A DNA stretch of 41,841 nt from Methanobacteriota archaeon (GCA_009937205.1 JAACCR010000014.1:1-41841), one strand, 5' to 3'. Numbered from the stretch's first letter, positions 19,601-27,769 are shown. Notes: a model not told the origin generated them from the letters alone. Program-made: numbers and translations.

Positions 19601-22600
19601 TAACCAAGACATGACTTTCACCTATGATTTCCAAACAGGAAATGAAGTAATGCAATTCGGTCACACAAATATTAGAGATAGTACACTGAGTGAAGCGAAT
19701 CCAAATGAAAATATGGGTGACGTAGATTATCTCAGTATTGGTACTGGGTGCGATTCTGTTGCTAATGCAGAATGTAAGGCCGTAATCGGATTAGATAATT
19801 CCCAGATACCATTTGCTCCATTCCAGAAAATACACTCCGCAAGCCTTGGATTCTATATCTCATCAATGAGCGCATCTGGTGGAGCATCTTCTTTGGATAT
19901 TTCAGTGCATAAAATGCTTTTATCATCTTGGAGCCAATCTGCTTCTTCATGGAATGAATCAATGCCGGGAATGAATTGGAGTGCTCCAGGTCTTCAAGCG
20001 GGTGTTGAGTATGATGCTACAGCAATTACTACAATCACGCTCCCATCCACCGCCACAGGGTGGTTTTGGTTGGATATAGGTGTAGATGGAATGCTTATTG
20101 ACAATGATAACCAATGGGTCATTATTGCAACACCAAATGCAGGCTCTTTTGCTCTGGACGTCTATTCTAGTGAATATGCTTCCTCCACCCATAGGCCAAA
20201 GATACAGTTGAATACAACAAATGTTAGCAGTATTTCAATTGCACCAACATTGCCAACGACGGATGCAGATTCTACATTCAGTTTCTCACATCAAGCATAC
20301 AACCACCAAGTATTGCAAATCAGCGCACCAGTAACTTGGAGTTCTAGCGATGGAAGTATTGATTCCTTCGGATTATTCACTCCACGAAGTGTTGGTACGC
20401 ACACAATTACTGCTTGTTTTGGCTTAATTTGTTCTAGTGAATCAATAACGGTAACTCCAGGAGTTCCAACTAATCTTGATGTTACACCACTAACTGGTCA
20501 AATTACATCCGATGAGTCCTTGGAGATTACAGCAACAGTTGTTGATCAATTCGGGAATGCTGTTTCAGGTGAATTGATTACATATTCTGCTACAAATGGT
20601 TCAATGGGGGGCATTAATGGCAACATCTACTATCCACACGAATCAGGAACTCAAACAGTTACTGTGACATGGGGAACACAATCGATTGATGTAGTGATTT
20701 CAGTAGACACTGGTACACCTGCATATTTTGAATTGACAGGTTGTGAAGGAACGGTCCCAGCTGGTGAATGGTGTGACATAACTCATCTTCTTTACGATCA
20801 GTATGGTAATCTGCTAAATATTTCACAAGCAGGATTGCTAACTTGGAGCACAGATGATGGTAATTACAGTGAATTGAATGGGCAATATTTCCCAGATCAC
20901 TTAGGTGTCTGGAATTTGACTCTAACATCGATTTCAGGCGCATCTGCCCAAATAGAGATTACAGTTGGACATGGAGAGATGCAGAGTCTTGAACTCGCAG
21001 TATCCTCAACATCAATTACAGCAGATGAAATCGTGTACATTAATACAACAAGAATAGATGTACGAGGAAATAGGCTGAATGTAACATTGCCAATAGAAAA
21101 TTGGACAAAGATTGCTGATGGTAACTTAAGTGCAGGTGAAACTGCAACTTGGAATCCAGTATCAAGAGGTTCTAAGTTGCTACAAGCGAGGTATGAATCC
21201 ATTACTGCAGATGTTACAATTACTGTTGCTGAAGGAGCGATTACCAGTTTAGTATTGATTGTTGATTCTGAACCTGCTAGTTGGCAAAATATGTTAATGA
21301 CTGCAGATGAAACACTAACCGTTAAGGTCAAGGCAATTGATATGAAGGATAATCGCTGGACAATAACTGCTAATTGGTCAATTTCACATCAAGATTACCA
21401 AGGTGCTTTTGAATCAGATCTCCCTAATGACCAAGCAATATTCATGGCAGAGTATGCATCACTATCCCAATATACCATCACAGCGACATATGATGATGGT
21501 AATATGATTCATACAATTTCAATATACGCAACTGTATCACATGGTGTCCTAACCGACATTGATCTAAGTTCAATAAGCAGTGAAGACGATGTGTCAAGCG
21601 AGTATGACATTACTTCTGATGATTGGATTGATTTCTCTGCAGAACTTTCAGATTTTGAAAACAATCCAATAGATTCAAGCATTCTAAGATGGTCACTAAC
21701 TGAAGAATCAAGCGGTGAAGTAACCGATATTACCGATGAATTAGTTGCAAACGGAATGAGGTGGGAAGCCGAATTGATTGGAAACTATACAATAAAGGCA
21801 TTCAATAACAGTCAATCCGGATATGAAATTGGTGATTCTGTAAGTATTACAGTTCACCATGGTCGCGCTGTAATACTTTCTGCCATTGGAGATGCAAATA
21901 CAGCTACAGCAGGATTCGAAATAACAATTACAATCACTGGAGAAGATAGCGATGGAAACACATTCCCTCAAAATGTTGAGTGGCAAGAAAACAATGGAAT
22001 CGCTCATGATATTAATGCCACAAGTGAAGACGGGATCTATACTTATCAAGCAAGAATCGAAGGTCCTCATCTCTTGACATACAGCAGTTCTGCAACAGTT
22101 AACGGCGAAATACAGTTGGCAGTTAGTGCTAAGAGAACCGTGACGCATCTAAAGGTTGAACTTTCAAGTGATTCAGTTGAACAACTTGGAGAATTTACAG
22201 TTAATGTGACAGCATTTGATGAGTTTTGGAATAAGATACCTGTGCCTCCGAGTACACTTGTTGATTCAACTGGAAGAGCGGAGATACTCAACCAAGGCGA
22301 TGGTGTTTGGAGAATAATTACTCTGGATGAAGGTAGCCAAACAATCACGGTACAATCTGGACAGGTAAGCGAAGATAGAACCTTCACCGTAACAGGAACA
22401 CTCGAAGGATTCTTTGAAGCAGGTGGTATCTTGTATTACGTTGGAGCATTTTTGGCAGCAGCAATCGCCATTGTCCTATTGATTGTCTTGAAGATTGTCC
22501 TATCTGGAAAGGATGACGAATGGGATGAGGATGAAGAAGACGAAGAGGATGATGATGAACCAACACCTGAGAGAAGAAAACCAACTCGCGGTGGTGCAGC

Positions 22601-22772
22601 AGGTCCATCAGGTCCTGCTCCCAAGATAGAACCTGAGCCAGAGGAAAACGATTACAGCAAAGATGAAAGTTACCGCGTTGACGATGAAGGAACAGAATGG
22701 TGGGAAGATGATGCTGGAACTTGGTGGTATCGCCAACAAGGCGAAGCTGATTGGTCTCAATGGGAAGACTGA
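13689..22772 (+). CDS. Giant surface protein with seven DNRLRE-like modules, Ig-like repeats, one membrane anchor and a Trp-rich acidic tail
   Basis: A single 3027-residue frame covering 22% of the window. Residues 1-35 form a signal peptide (MSPMLRDNKKPQTSVAILM...). Seven modules then recur. Each opens with a DTYIDSG-like strand or its degenerate counterpart, has a W-rich middle (SWNVTQVTWMN, HNWTAEGATWTTYDG) and ends in RPQLxxxY. They begin near residues 57, 375, 701, 1031, 1359, 1690 and 1995, alternating with fibronectin-like domains (WYWRVRAISTTNQLGNWS). This matches the DNRLRE domain known from methanosarcinal disaggregatase-related and other archaeal surface proteins. From about 2190 to 2905 come bacterial-Ig-like repeats. 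The transmembrane helix is about 2914-2938, then a run of Asp/Glu and a tail containing EWWEDDAGTWWYRQQ. N-glycosylation sequons are abundant. Role is probably adhesion or polymer binding; no catalytic domain is evident. Confidence 0.9.
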   Translation: MSPMLRDNKKPQTSVAILMIVLFLFADLALPSAVPQWKELEDNPTINRVISSVSPSEDTYIDSFYPNDNFEQASNGTLNGGAITPSRLLFSFNMSFGSTDTIHSATLSLNCTTDATVSTDIAMYPAAITTSWNVTQVTWMNSAMNTMWNSPGADGSSERGVWEPPHRAMANGTMLVNVTALAQQAASNNQNTLELIVASEGAEYTCEMSESSIMAQRPSLILDTSSSAAGNGGSVTADFVEEGASLMTGDFILMAEKNPTLSYDSLVGSGVEFQLSLDSSFKSNEDLTWHYSTMSNSFTTTSSSGTFDVPSGSEISNGSVIYYRVRSMDSTDTLSDWNDSYFLLPEFSVTDNGDGTATIEIDADDMGLNDDFIEDAQVDQLSINTKFGSNDKMEVMMSTTKESVVHMRLNLDQIGLHSNATIQSADLNLSRFSTSGAPELSIHEVNAEGVWDEDDTTWRRSDSSTLWDDGGRGLLSVSSDTMVGTSSSTDTSFELTDAIQGWIRDGASGSKDFMLIGRGDEGSYSSSGLQGINFYSSENSDDTKKPNFELTYSWSSNTTIANTNLLGPEQGKAVWDQVGHNLSGNSTPSLTWSGTVSSSYDVIYEIATDSFFRDRVNQIDTRTDSNFTSSQGIFNLTGVDELSTGNMYFWRMSHVDNDGLRGEWSYSNFLVSGLTSTWLGDDRYEFRLRDGNGTNDGLYPECDDTYIDSGSPTSNYDEETEMQISYNTWPSETSVLFNCDLVANLLPSGYAVESAHLAVKLADYPSGSPNVAVWESRQHNWTAEGATWTTYDGVNNWASAGANGWERGSLIDSLTVGNSYSVGDTLEWNVTLGIQNAMRDDRAADFIIGVTGVGTGSDRDIMIYPGSTSTASYRPQLSFVYVPGSDAIPNDPVPLSPLNGSWSVTPGIETAPESRPELGWSFNGTMSIGGWAVQLDKSTSFSTPDLIMTTSWLDTGFDTTNLTYTPASNLDNGSTWYWRVRAISTTNQLGNWSQTFNFLLPDITTWPIDSENAAVELRHRKAMPSLNIPDFTDTYVIEGGSGSSSTYDTSGYIYVGEMATGYQSAGLIKIPLNQLPNPSNARITNADLNLYSIFGSSIDEPLAIRPVLQSWNADANDTTYDGINNWSTLGGRHIGSDIGTYVDIQDSVSAGWMTWDVTEAIQASQAAGSSELSLMIYASSTVTQDYVQFISTDSTSSDKPWLNLTWSNGSASIPTIAGNNAGPSNNAITWNATSHAAIPEYKPTMSWTHSNSANIDDWRVFIMADANEEMEGLTTYDSRSQPQLFDLTNLTFTPGTDITHTREVRWMVQPVVDKMLGPRSTSTVFHIPEEMSGEVDSTTAWVSLQEGAYVEPLSYPALTEDTYVDSGNRFTSFGNTTTVNVGVSPLSSNHYANTLISFDLGVIPLPSIYEIQNATLEMSVLSGSGSVFTSVSVMNTYWNESSQWAAPSATVNWIAPGAHQSNDSDLPFTEGQWINSSGDTVIWNLTAAIQEAIHNGQTSISLIIQGEELNPTMGTYALHSSESPNNDMRPRINFTYIEQAPWIPPASTGLLPADGTTLWDTSTPRPSGLSVFDVNWTEHQTNETSWVACKSYSPRMFYSDCIDLADLSGTNMSFNSATNTMTISNNSYEDAWTYWRVRADQNNRIGQWSTVNSFRTPDSIGSDDGNGNHTVILSRGSIFSESGLLPLAPDVELESTVTSNQGSSNTLDLGTTSSGTGESQILLEFYLGDIPWPAAMTPTSMVLKLWREQVIGTTSTTVSAHACSSFTESVATWSNAPTCSTTELTRTTLTLMPPNGWHEFDLTSLAQSNIANGNTTMSILLKVVGAPGTTHRFFSSDYSTNESRRPQLVLDYVDNTAGIIPPSQPSLLFPLDGSVLYDTSEVVIQSQSNPVLSWNLVNGASGYIVTIANSTGVYKFKSWESTYINGTTFRFNDLLDSGDVFSWWVQGVNQTIPGPSSARWSFAIGDPSHTDNQDMTFTYDFQTGNEVMQFGHTNIRDSTLSEANPNENMGDVDYLSIGTGCDSVANAECKAVIGLDNSQIPFAPFQKIHSASLGFYISSMSASGGASSLDISVHKMLLSSWSQSASSWNESMPGMNWSAPGLQAGVEYDATAITTITLPSTATGWFWLDIGVDGMLIDNDNQWVIIATPNAGSFALDVYSSEYASSTHRPKIQLNTTNVSSISIAPTLPTTDADSTFSFSHQAYNHQVLQISAPVTWSSSDGSIDSFGLFTPRSVGTHTITACFGLICSSESITVTPGVPTNLDVTPLTGQITSDESLEITATVVDQFGNAVSGELITYSATNGSMGGINGNIYYPHESGTQTVTVTWGTQSIDVVISVDTGTPAYFELTGCEGTVPAGEWCDITHLLYDQYGNLLNISQAGLLTWSTDDGNYSELNGQYFPDHLGVWNLTLTSISGASAQIEITVGHGEMQSLELAVSSTSITADEIVYINTTRIDVRGNRLNVTLPIENWTKIADGNLSAGETATWNPVSRGSKLLQARYESITADVTITVAEGAITSLVLIVDSEPASWQNMLMTADETLTVKVKAIDMKDNRWTITANWSISHQDYQGAFESDLPNDQAIFMAEYASLSQYTITATYDDGNMIHTISIYATVSHGVLTDIDLSSISSEDDVSSEYDITSDDWIDFSAELSDFENNPIDSSILRWSLTEESSGEVTDITDELVANGMRWEAELIGNYTIKAFNNSQSGYEIGDSVSITVHHGRAVILSAIGDANTATAGFEITITITGEDSDGNTFPQNVEWQENNGIAHDINATSEDGIYTYQARIEGPHLLTYSSSATVNGEIQLAVSAKRTVTHLKVELSSDSVEQLGEFTVNVTAFDEFWNKIPVPPSTLVDSTGRAEILNQGDGVWRIITLDEGSQTITVQSGQVSEDRTFTVTGTLEGFFEAGGILYYVGAFLAAAIAIVLLIVLKIVLSGKDDEWDEDEEDEEDDDEPTPERRKPTRGGAAGPSGPAPKIEPEPEENDYSKDESYRVDDEGTEWWEDDAGTWWYRQQGEADWSQWED

Positions 22773-22803
22773 AAATCAAGTAATTTAGTTGTCAGGTGGT
22801 TCT

Positions 22804-25425
22804 ATGATAGGTATTGCAAATAACAAAAAATACTTATTTGCTTTGATTCTAACAATCTTGTTAACCCAAGCATTTCAGCCGATGGCAGTTGAATCATTAG
22901 ATGATGATGTTGCAATGCTAGCAGGCACTCCAAGTAGAATTGAAGTGACCTCACCACAATATTCTATGACCGCTGATGAAGTTGTTGTTTTTGAAGCAGT
23001 ATTGTATGATTCTGTAAATAATGTTGCCCAGGGAGAAGTTACTTGGAGTTGTAGCAATGGAACTATTGATAGCAATGGTTTATTCTTTCCTTGGACTGCA
23101 GGATTGATTGAAATCCGCGCCGATCACGCTTCATTGAATTCAACATACAACATCACAGTAACATCGGGTCAAGCAAACACATTGCGGATTACGACACTTT
23201 CACCTCAGGTTTTACAACCTTATACATTAAGTGCTAATGAAGTGGATTCAAGAGGTAATGAAAAAGTTAGCACCGATGTGGTTTGGACGATTGATGGAGA
23301 TTATATTGGTCAGGGCAATCCTCAATGGATTGCTGAAGATATCGGAAATACTAATCTCAGAGTGCGTTTAAACCAAATGGAATCTAATGTTGTTGTCGAA
23401 GTACTTCCAGGAAACCCATCTGAGTTTATACTGCCTGAAGGGATTCAAGTTCGCTCTGGACAATCTGTTTTATTAGAGCCAAAACTAGTAGACGCTAACG
23501 GTTTCACGATGAATGTTTCAACCGCTGGTTCAATCTCATGGTATGCGGAAAATGGTTCAATCAATAATCAAGGATTATATCAAGCATCAGCACCGGGGCT
23601 TTGGAATATTTCGATTTCAGCAGGTGGAATATTTGGTAATGGTAGCCTATATGTTGTGCCAGCCAATGCCATGATTTCACAATTGGTCATAATGGAGGAA
23701 CTAGAGTCGTATGCCGCCGGTACTGCATACGAAATTGCAACTATTAGAACTGACAATAATGGATATTCGGGCTATGTCATCCCCCCATTATCGAATTGGT
23801 CAATTTCAAGTGGAGGACTTCATTATGAAGATGAAAAGGTTTGGTGGACTCCTAGTTCAACAGGACAAGTAACACTGCAAGTTGTTGATGAAGATGTATC
23901 TTCTAGTCTAGAAGTAAATGTGGTTCATGGGAATGCAATAGACGCCACCCTATCCTTCAGTAAATCTCATTTGACAGCAGGAACTCAATGTGTTGTATTC
24001 TTTGAAGCGTTTGACCGCTCTGGCAATCATTGGCCAGTAGACGGAGAAATCTCTCTAGCAACAGGTAATGCTTCTTTGACTCAGATTGAGTCAGACCATG
24101 CAATATTCAACCCACAAATAGTTGGAACGTGGAGATTTGAAGCCACCTGGTTTGACAATTCTACAGATTCAAGATATAATGTGGCCAATCAAATTGAAGT
24201 CAACCACGGCCATCTTTCGTTTATTCATCTAAACGGAAACTCGATGATCTTACCTGCAGATACTCCATTATTACTCGACCCACAATTCACAGATGCCTAT
24301 GGCAACCAAATAGTCGGAGTAAATGTTAATTGGACCATTGACGATATAGATTCAACATTAGAACTCATTTTATCACAAGGATATTTTTCTTCTTCAATAG
24401 TTGGTGGCCATGAAATAAGGGCAAATGCTGATGGTATTTTTGCAACGATAAGATTGACAGTTGTAGCAGGTTCAGCACAGCATTTGATAACGGATAAGGA
24501 TAGTGGTATTACAGCGATTGCGGGTGAGGAAACGGACATATTCGTTCAGGTGGTTGATATTCATGGAAATACTGCACCGAGTAATAATTTAACCAATGAT
24601 TTACCGGTTTCAATTGGTGTTTTGGAGACTTCATCCACAGGAATTGGTTATTGGACATTCACGGGGAAGACAGCAGGAATATACACATTGACAATCGAAG
24701 AAGGAGATGCCCATCGAGAGATTGAATTGACTGTATTACCTGGTAAAGCAGTTCGTATTGAAGCAGAAATCGATGGTGATGCACTATCGCAAGGTGATAT
24801 ATTTTTACTAAGGGCAAATGGTATTGATTCATTTGGAAATAATGTTGAAATCGATGCGGAAAATACTACTATTTCTTGCACAGCAGGACCAACCTCACAT
24901 GTGACAACGGATACATGGGAGGTGGAGATTACATCTGCTGGAAACGATCGTTCCTGTACAATAATGTGGGAAGGAATAATTGCTCAAAATTTCTTTGATG
25001 TTGAATCGGTATTGCTTGGTGGATCAGTGGGCTCCACAAATACGGCTATGGGATTGGGTGCCTTCCTTCTTTCTCTTGTTTTGATTACACTTGTCGTCCT
25101 AATTCGCAAAGCTAATCAAGTCCCTGAAGATGAATGGATTGAAGACGCATTTGATTATGATGAAGAAAAACCTGAAAGTTCAGCCTCGCAGGAAGATGAA
25201 GAAAAAGAACAATCCGAATCAGATTCTGCTAGTGATCAACAAACCAATGGTGACTGGATTGACAATGCCATGAAAACCGAACTAGCAGCAGTAGCTGCAG
25301 AGGTTGGAGTAATGCAAGCAGCACCGGGTACAGAACAAGGTTCAACAGGTTGGTATGTAGATGTCAGCGAAGAAGTACAGTACTGGGATGTTGCTGACGA
25401 TGGTACTTGGAATAGAGTCTCGTGA
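22804..25425 (+). CDS. Membrane-anchored Ig-repeat surface protein, paralogous to the C-terminal part of the giant protein
   Basis: With ATG 22804 (preceded by AGGTGGT as a plausible ribosome binding site) the product has 873 residues; a TTG at 22789 would add five. A signal peptide occupies about residues 1-33 (MIGIANNKKYLFALILTILL). Bacterial-Ig-like repeats follow, each starting near SMTADEVVVFEA-type strands and ending in VNHG or VVHG. A single transmembrane helix lies near 750-771 (GAFLLSLVLITLVVLI). The tail of about 100 residues is acidic and Gln/Ser-rich and ends with Trp-containing YWDVADDGTWNR. Repeat type, anchor and tail match the C-terminal third of the preceding giant protein, whose stop is only 31 bases upstream, so the two are likely co-transcribed paralogues acting on the cell surface. 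Confidence 0.85.
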   Translation: MIGIANNKKYLFALILTILLTQAFQPMAVESLDDDVAMLAGTPSRIEVTSPQYSMTADEVVVFEAVLYDSVNNVAQGEVTWSCSNGTIDSNGLFFPWTAGLIEIRADHASLNSTYNITVTSGQANTLRITTLSPQVLQPYTLSANEVDSRGNEKVSTDVVWTIDGDYIGQGNPQWIAEDIGNTNLRVRLNQMESNVVVEVLPGNPSEFILPEGIQVRSGQSVLLEPKLVDANGFTMNVSTAGSISWYAENGSINNQGLYQASAPGLWNISISAGGIFGNGSLYVVPANAMISQLVIMEELESYAAGTAYEIATIRTDNNGYSGYVIPPLSNWSISSGGLHYEDEKVWWTPSSTGQVTLQVVDEDVSSSLEVNVVHGNAIDATLSFSKSHLTAGTQCVVFFEAFDRSGNHWPVDGEISLATGNASLTQIESDHAIFNPQIVGTWRFEATWFDNSTDSRYNVANQIEVNHGHLSFIHLNGNSMILPADTPLLLDPQFTDAYGNQIVGVNVNWTIDDIDSTLELILSQGYFSSSIVGGHEIRANADGIFATIRLTVVAGSAQHLITDKDSGITAIAGEETDIFVQVVDIHGNTAPSNNLTNDLPVSIGVLETSSTGIGYWTFTGKTAGIYTLTIEEGDAHREIELTVLPGKAVRIEAEIDGDALSQGDIFLLRANGIDSFGNNVEIDAENTTISCTAGPTSHVTTDTWEVEITSAGNDRSCTIMWEGIIAQNFFDVESVLLGGSVGSTNTAMGLGAFLLSLVLITLVVLIRKANQVPEDEWIEDAFDYDEEKPESSASQEDEEKEQSESDSASDQQTNGDWIDNAMKTELAAVAAEVGVMQAAPGTEQGSTGWYVDVSEEVQYWDVADDGTWNRVS

Positions 25426-25436
25426 GAATCACACAC

Positions 25437-26870
25437 TCATTCTAAGAGTTGTGCGATAACCTTCATTTCAACAGCAATCGGTGTAGGTAATGCTCGTATT
25501 GCTAATGTAGTCCTGGTAGGTCCTATTTTGCCTAATGTTTCAGCCCAAACTTCATTGTAACCTTGGAAATCTCTCTTCATATCGACTAAGAATGTTGTAA
25601 CATCAATAACTTGGTCCAAAGAGGAACCCGCTTCTTCTAAGATTGATGCGATATTATCTATTACAGCTTGAGTTTGAGCCTTGATATCATAATCAAGAGG
25701 CTCTCCATTTTCGTCATGTATTGGACCACCGGGAATTGAGTTTGTCACCGCTTGACGTGGACCTACTCCAGAAAGATAGAGCAAATCACCTACGCGTCTC
25801 GCATGGGGATATGCGCCTACTGGCTTTGGAGCAGAATCAGTATTGACTGAACCATCTGCCATTGTAGGCTCCCATAAAGCAGGACCATTCTCTTCAGCAG
25901 TTGTAACTTCATCAATTGCCTCAGTATTTTTGTCAATAGCCGCATCCTCTGAATCGTTTGAATCTAAGACACTACGATCGCCATGGAAATATTCTACATC
26001 GTCCTCGTCATATTCCTTATCGCCAGTTCCGCATGAAGCAGGGTCTAAGTGTATTACTGCAGCACCAGCACCATGAATTGCTTCATAGGCTAATACTTCT
26101 CCAGTCAAATCATTTCGATTATCGTTGATAGCTGAAAGCCACCACATTGGCTTGAATGCTACAACCTTTCTGATACGGATTTGCTTTTGAATTGTGCGTG
26201 ATAATTGACCTACATCTTCAAGTCGTCCCTTTTCCATCAATTCAAGGATTTTACAATTCCACTCATCATCTTTTAGTGAATGAATTTTATCATCAGCGGG
26301 ATCAATATTTTCGGTAAACATTCTATTGGAAAGTGACATTGCAGTAATTGCTATTGCTTTTCGTCCAGTACTACGGACAACATCTAAGCATGCTTTTGCC
26401 ATTACCGAGGTTTCAGAACGATTGGCATAAACGTTGGAAGAAACTATTACTGCTGGAATTGCATTATCGGGATTTAATAGTTTTAGAGCAACAACTGAGC
26501 CAACATCTATTGGGAATCCATAGTAGTTCACCGTACGACTCTTTAGGCCGCGTTGATGATTTGCTTCGTTCCAAGCATTAGCAAATTCAGAATCAATATT
26601 GAATGAATAAGGTATTGAGCCAAGGTCATGAAAATCATGGTCGACCATAACCCATTCCGGATTAGGATCAGCTTGAATTTGGTGACCGATGATGCTAGGC
26701 CAAGTTGTTGAGTAAATAATTAGTAAGTCTGCCTCACTATTTTTGATACGGAGGGCAGCTTCATCAAATGCTTCTCTAAGTTTTGTCCAACCAGGGTTTT
26801 GTTCAGGAACGAGATAGGTGTGAGGGTGGACAGGAACAATGTATGAGCCTATGATTTCACCGTCACTCAT
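25437..26870 (-). CDS. Fusion of a non-catalytic aminophenol-dioxygenase-type subunit with a 2-aminomuconate-deaminase (RidA family) domain
   Basis: A 477-residue two-domain protein. Residues 1-276 are a LigB-superfamily dioxygenase subunit like the alpha subunit of 2-aminophenol 1,6-dioxygenase. It has PVHPHTY at the start, then LLIIYSTTWPS and AMSLSNRMF where catalytic subunits have an SPHW-type histidine and SLSHRH. The iron ligands are therefore lost, as in AmnA. Residues 277-346 are an acidic linker. Residues 347-477 are a RidA-family domain (GAYPHARRVGDLLYLSGVG, QAVIDNIASILEEAG, GYNEVW, GPTRTTLAIRALP) closely resembling bacterial 2-aminomuconate deaminase. ATG 26870 overlaps the upstream stop as ATGA, implying translational coupling to the catalytic subunit. 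An in-frame start at 26903 is less likely. The domain assignment is from recalled family motifs; substrate is inference. Confidence 0.82.
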   Translation of the reverse strand: MSDGEIIGSYIVPVHPHTYLVPEQNPGWTKLREAFDEAALRIKNSEADLLIIYSTTWPSIIGHQIQADPNPEWVMVDHDFHDLGSIPYSFNIDSEFANAWNEANHQRGLKSRTVNYYGFPIDVGSVVALKLLNPDNAIPAVIVSSNVYANRSETSVMAKACLDVVRSTGRKAIAITAMSLSNRMFTENIDPADDKIHSLKDDEWNCKILELMEKGRLEDVGQLSRTIQKQIRIRKVVAFKPMWWLSAINDNRNDLTGEVLAYEAIHGAGAAVIHLDPASCGTGDKEYDEDDVEYFHGDRSVLDSNDSEDAAIDKNTEAIDEVTTAEENGPALWEPTMADGSVNTDSAPKPVGAYPHARRVGDLLYLSGVGPRQAVTNSIPGGPIHDENGEPLDYDIKAQTQAVIDNIASILEEAGSSLDQVIDVTTFLVDMKRDFQGYNEVWAETLGKIGPTRTTLAIRALPTPIAVEMKVIAQLLE

Positions 26871-27769
26871 TGTGATTCCTCCTCGTGTTTGTAACAAGGC
26901 CATTCTACTACCGCATTACCTGTTCCGATGATAGTTCCATATCCATGCAGTATTGCAGGGTAATCTGGTGTATTTAGCGCAGAGATAAGCCATGATAATC
27001 CTCCACCATCACTTTCAGCAATCGCTTGTTCAATAAATTCAGGCATCTCATCGAGGATTCTCTGAGTCTGTCCTGAACGAATATAATCAATAATTCTCAT
27101 ATCCCAAAGATGCATTGCATGGCTTGCAATATGCTCTTTACTCATGTCTTCCGGAATCTCTGATTCGGTGGTAAAGTGGCGATGTGATAGGGAATTACTT
27201 GCCAAAATAATTGCCTTCTTACCACTTTCTTCAATAGTTTCTCTAGTGATTCTTCCTAGTTCAATCATCATCTCCTGCATTACTTCAGCAGAATAATAAT
27301 CTGTAGAACGGTTTGATGAGATTACAACTAAGGGTTTGTCCCATTTTGGATTGAATAAATGCCCAGTAGTAATGGTTCCATAGTCGACTCTAAAATCAGG
27401 ATTTTCCATCATTTTGACTGCTAATCCAGCCTTTTCTGCATTGTCGTGTATTTGTTTTGCCAATTCAACATCAACATTTAGATCATAATGGTATCTAAAT
27501 AAGTTTGGAAAAACAGGGTCAACACTCAAGCTTTGAAAGTTTTCCAATCCTAAAAAGTGAGTTCCGACATATGTTTGCCAGTGGGGTGAAAGAATTACTA
27601 TTACATCATGATCAATTTCCGAAAGAGATTCACGCAGTCTTTCATATCCCCAGCGCAATTGTTCCCAACCGCCTTCGGAAGTCGGTTCATTTTGGTCTGG
27701 ATTTTCGGCATAAACCAAATGAGGGGGGTGAGGTGCAATGCATCCTGCGACTATTCTCCCCTTCGCCAT
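26867..27769 (-). CDS. amnB: Catalytic subunit of a 2-aminophenol 1,6-dioxygenase-type extradiol dioxygenase
   Basis: A 300-residue LigB-family Fe(II) dioxygenase that would open the ring of 2-aminophenol or a related o-aminophenol to 2-aminomuconic semialdehyde. From ATG 27769, the residues reported in AmnB of Comamonas (His13, His62, Tyr129, His195, Glu251) all have counterparts one position later: His14 in APHPPH, His63 in LSPHW, Tyr130 in VDYGT, His196 in SLSHRH and Glu252 in ESDGGG. So the iron site and the acid-base residues appear intact. The frame is open upstream to 28027 but that part shows no family similarity and overlaps a divergent gene. It is the first gene of a two-gene operon with the fused partner subunit. 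Family certain; exact substrate not proven. Confidence 0.85.
   Translation of the reverse strand: MAKGRIVAGCIAPHPPHLVYAENPDQNEPTSEGGWEQLRWGYERLRESLSEIDHDVIVILSPHWQTYVGTHFLGLENFQSLSVDPVFPNLFRYHYDLNVDVELAKQIHDNAEKAGLAVKMMENPDFRVDYGTITTGHLFNPKWDKPLVVISSNRSTDYYSAEVMQEMMIELGRITRETIEESGKKAIILASNSLSHRHFTTESEIPEDMSKEHIASHAMHLWDMRIIDYIRSGQTQRILDEMPEFIEQAIAESDGGGLSWLISALNTPDYPAILHGYGTIIGTGNAVVEWPCYKHEEESQ

Noticed and set aside
13689-22772. Frame fusion or assembly artefact producing the 3027-residue protein
   Set aside because: Signal peptide, regular modules, single membrane helix and tail are in the right order in one open frame, so a real giant gene is the simpler reading.
22384-22779. Minus-strand ORFs opposite the end of the giant gene, rich in His/Ser/Leu
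   Set aside because: They are the antisense reading of the acidic low-complexity tail and membrane helix; the composition reflects complementary codons.
26867-27769. Memo1-like or generic catechol dioxygenase reading of the LigB protein
   Set aside because: The paired silent subunit, the conserved Tyr130/His196/Glu252 set and the adjoining aminomuconate-type genes fit an aminophenol dioxygenase better.
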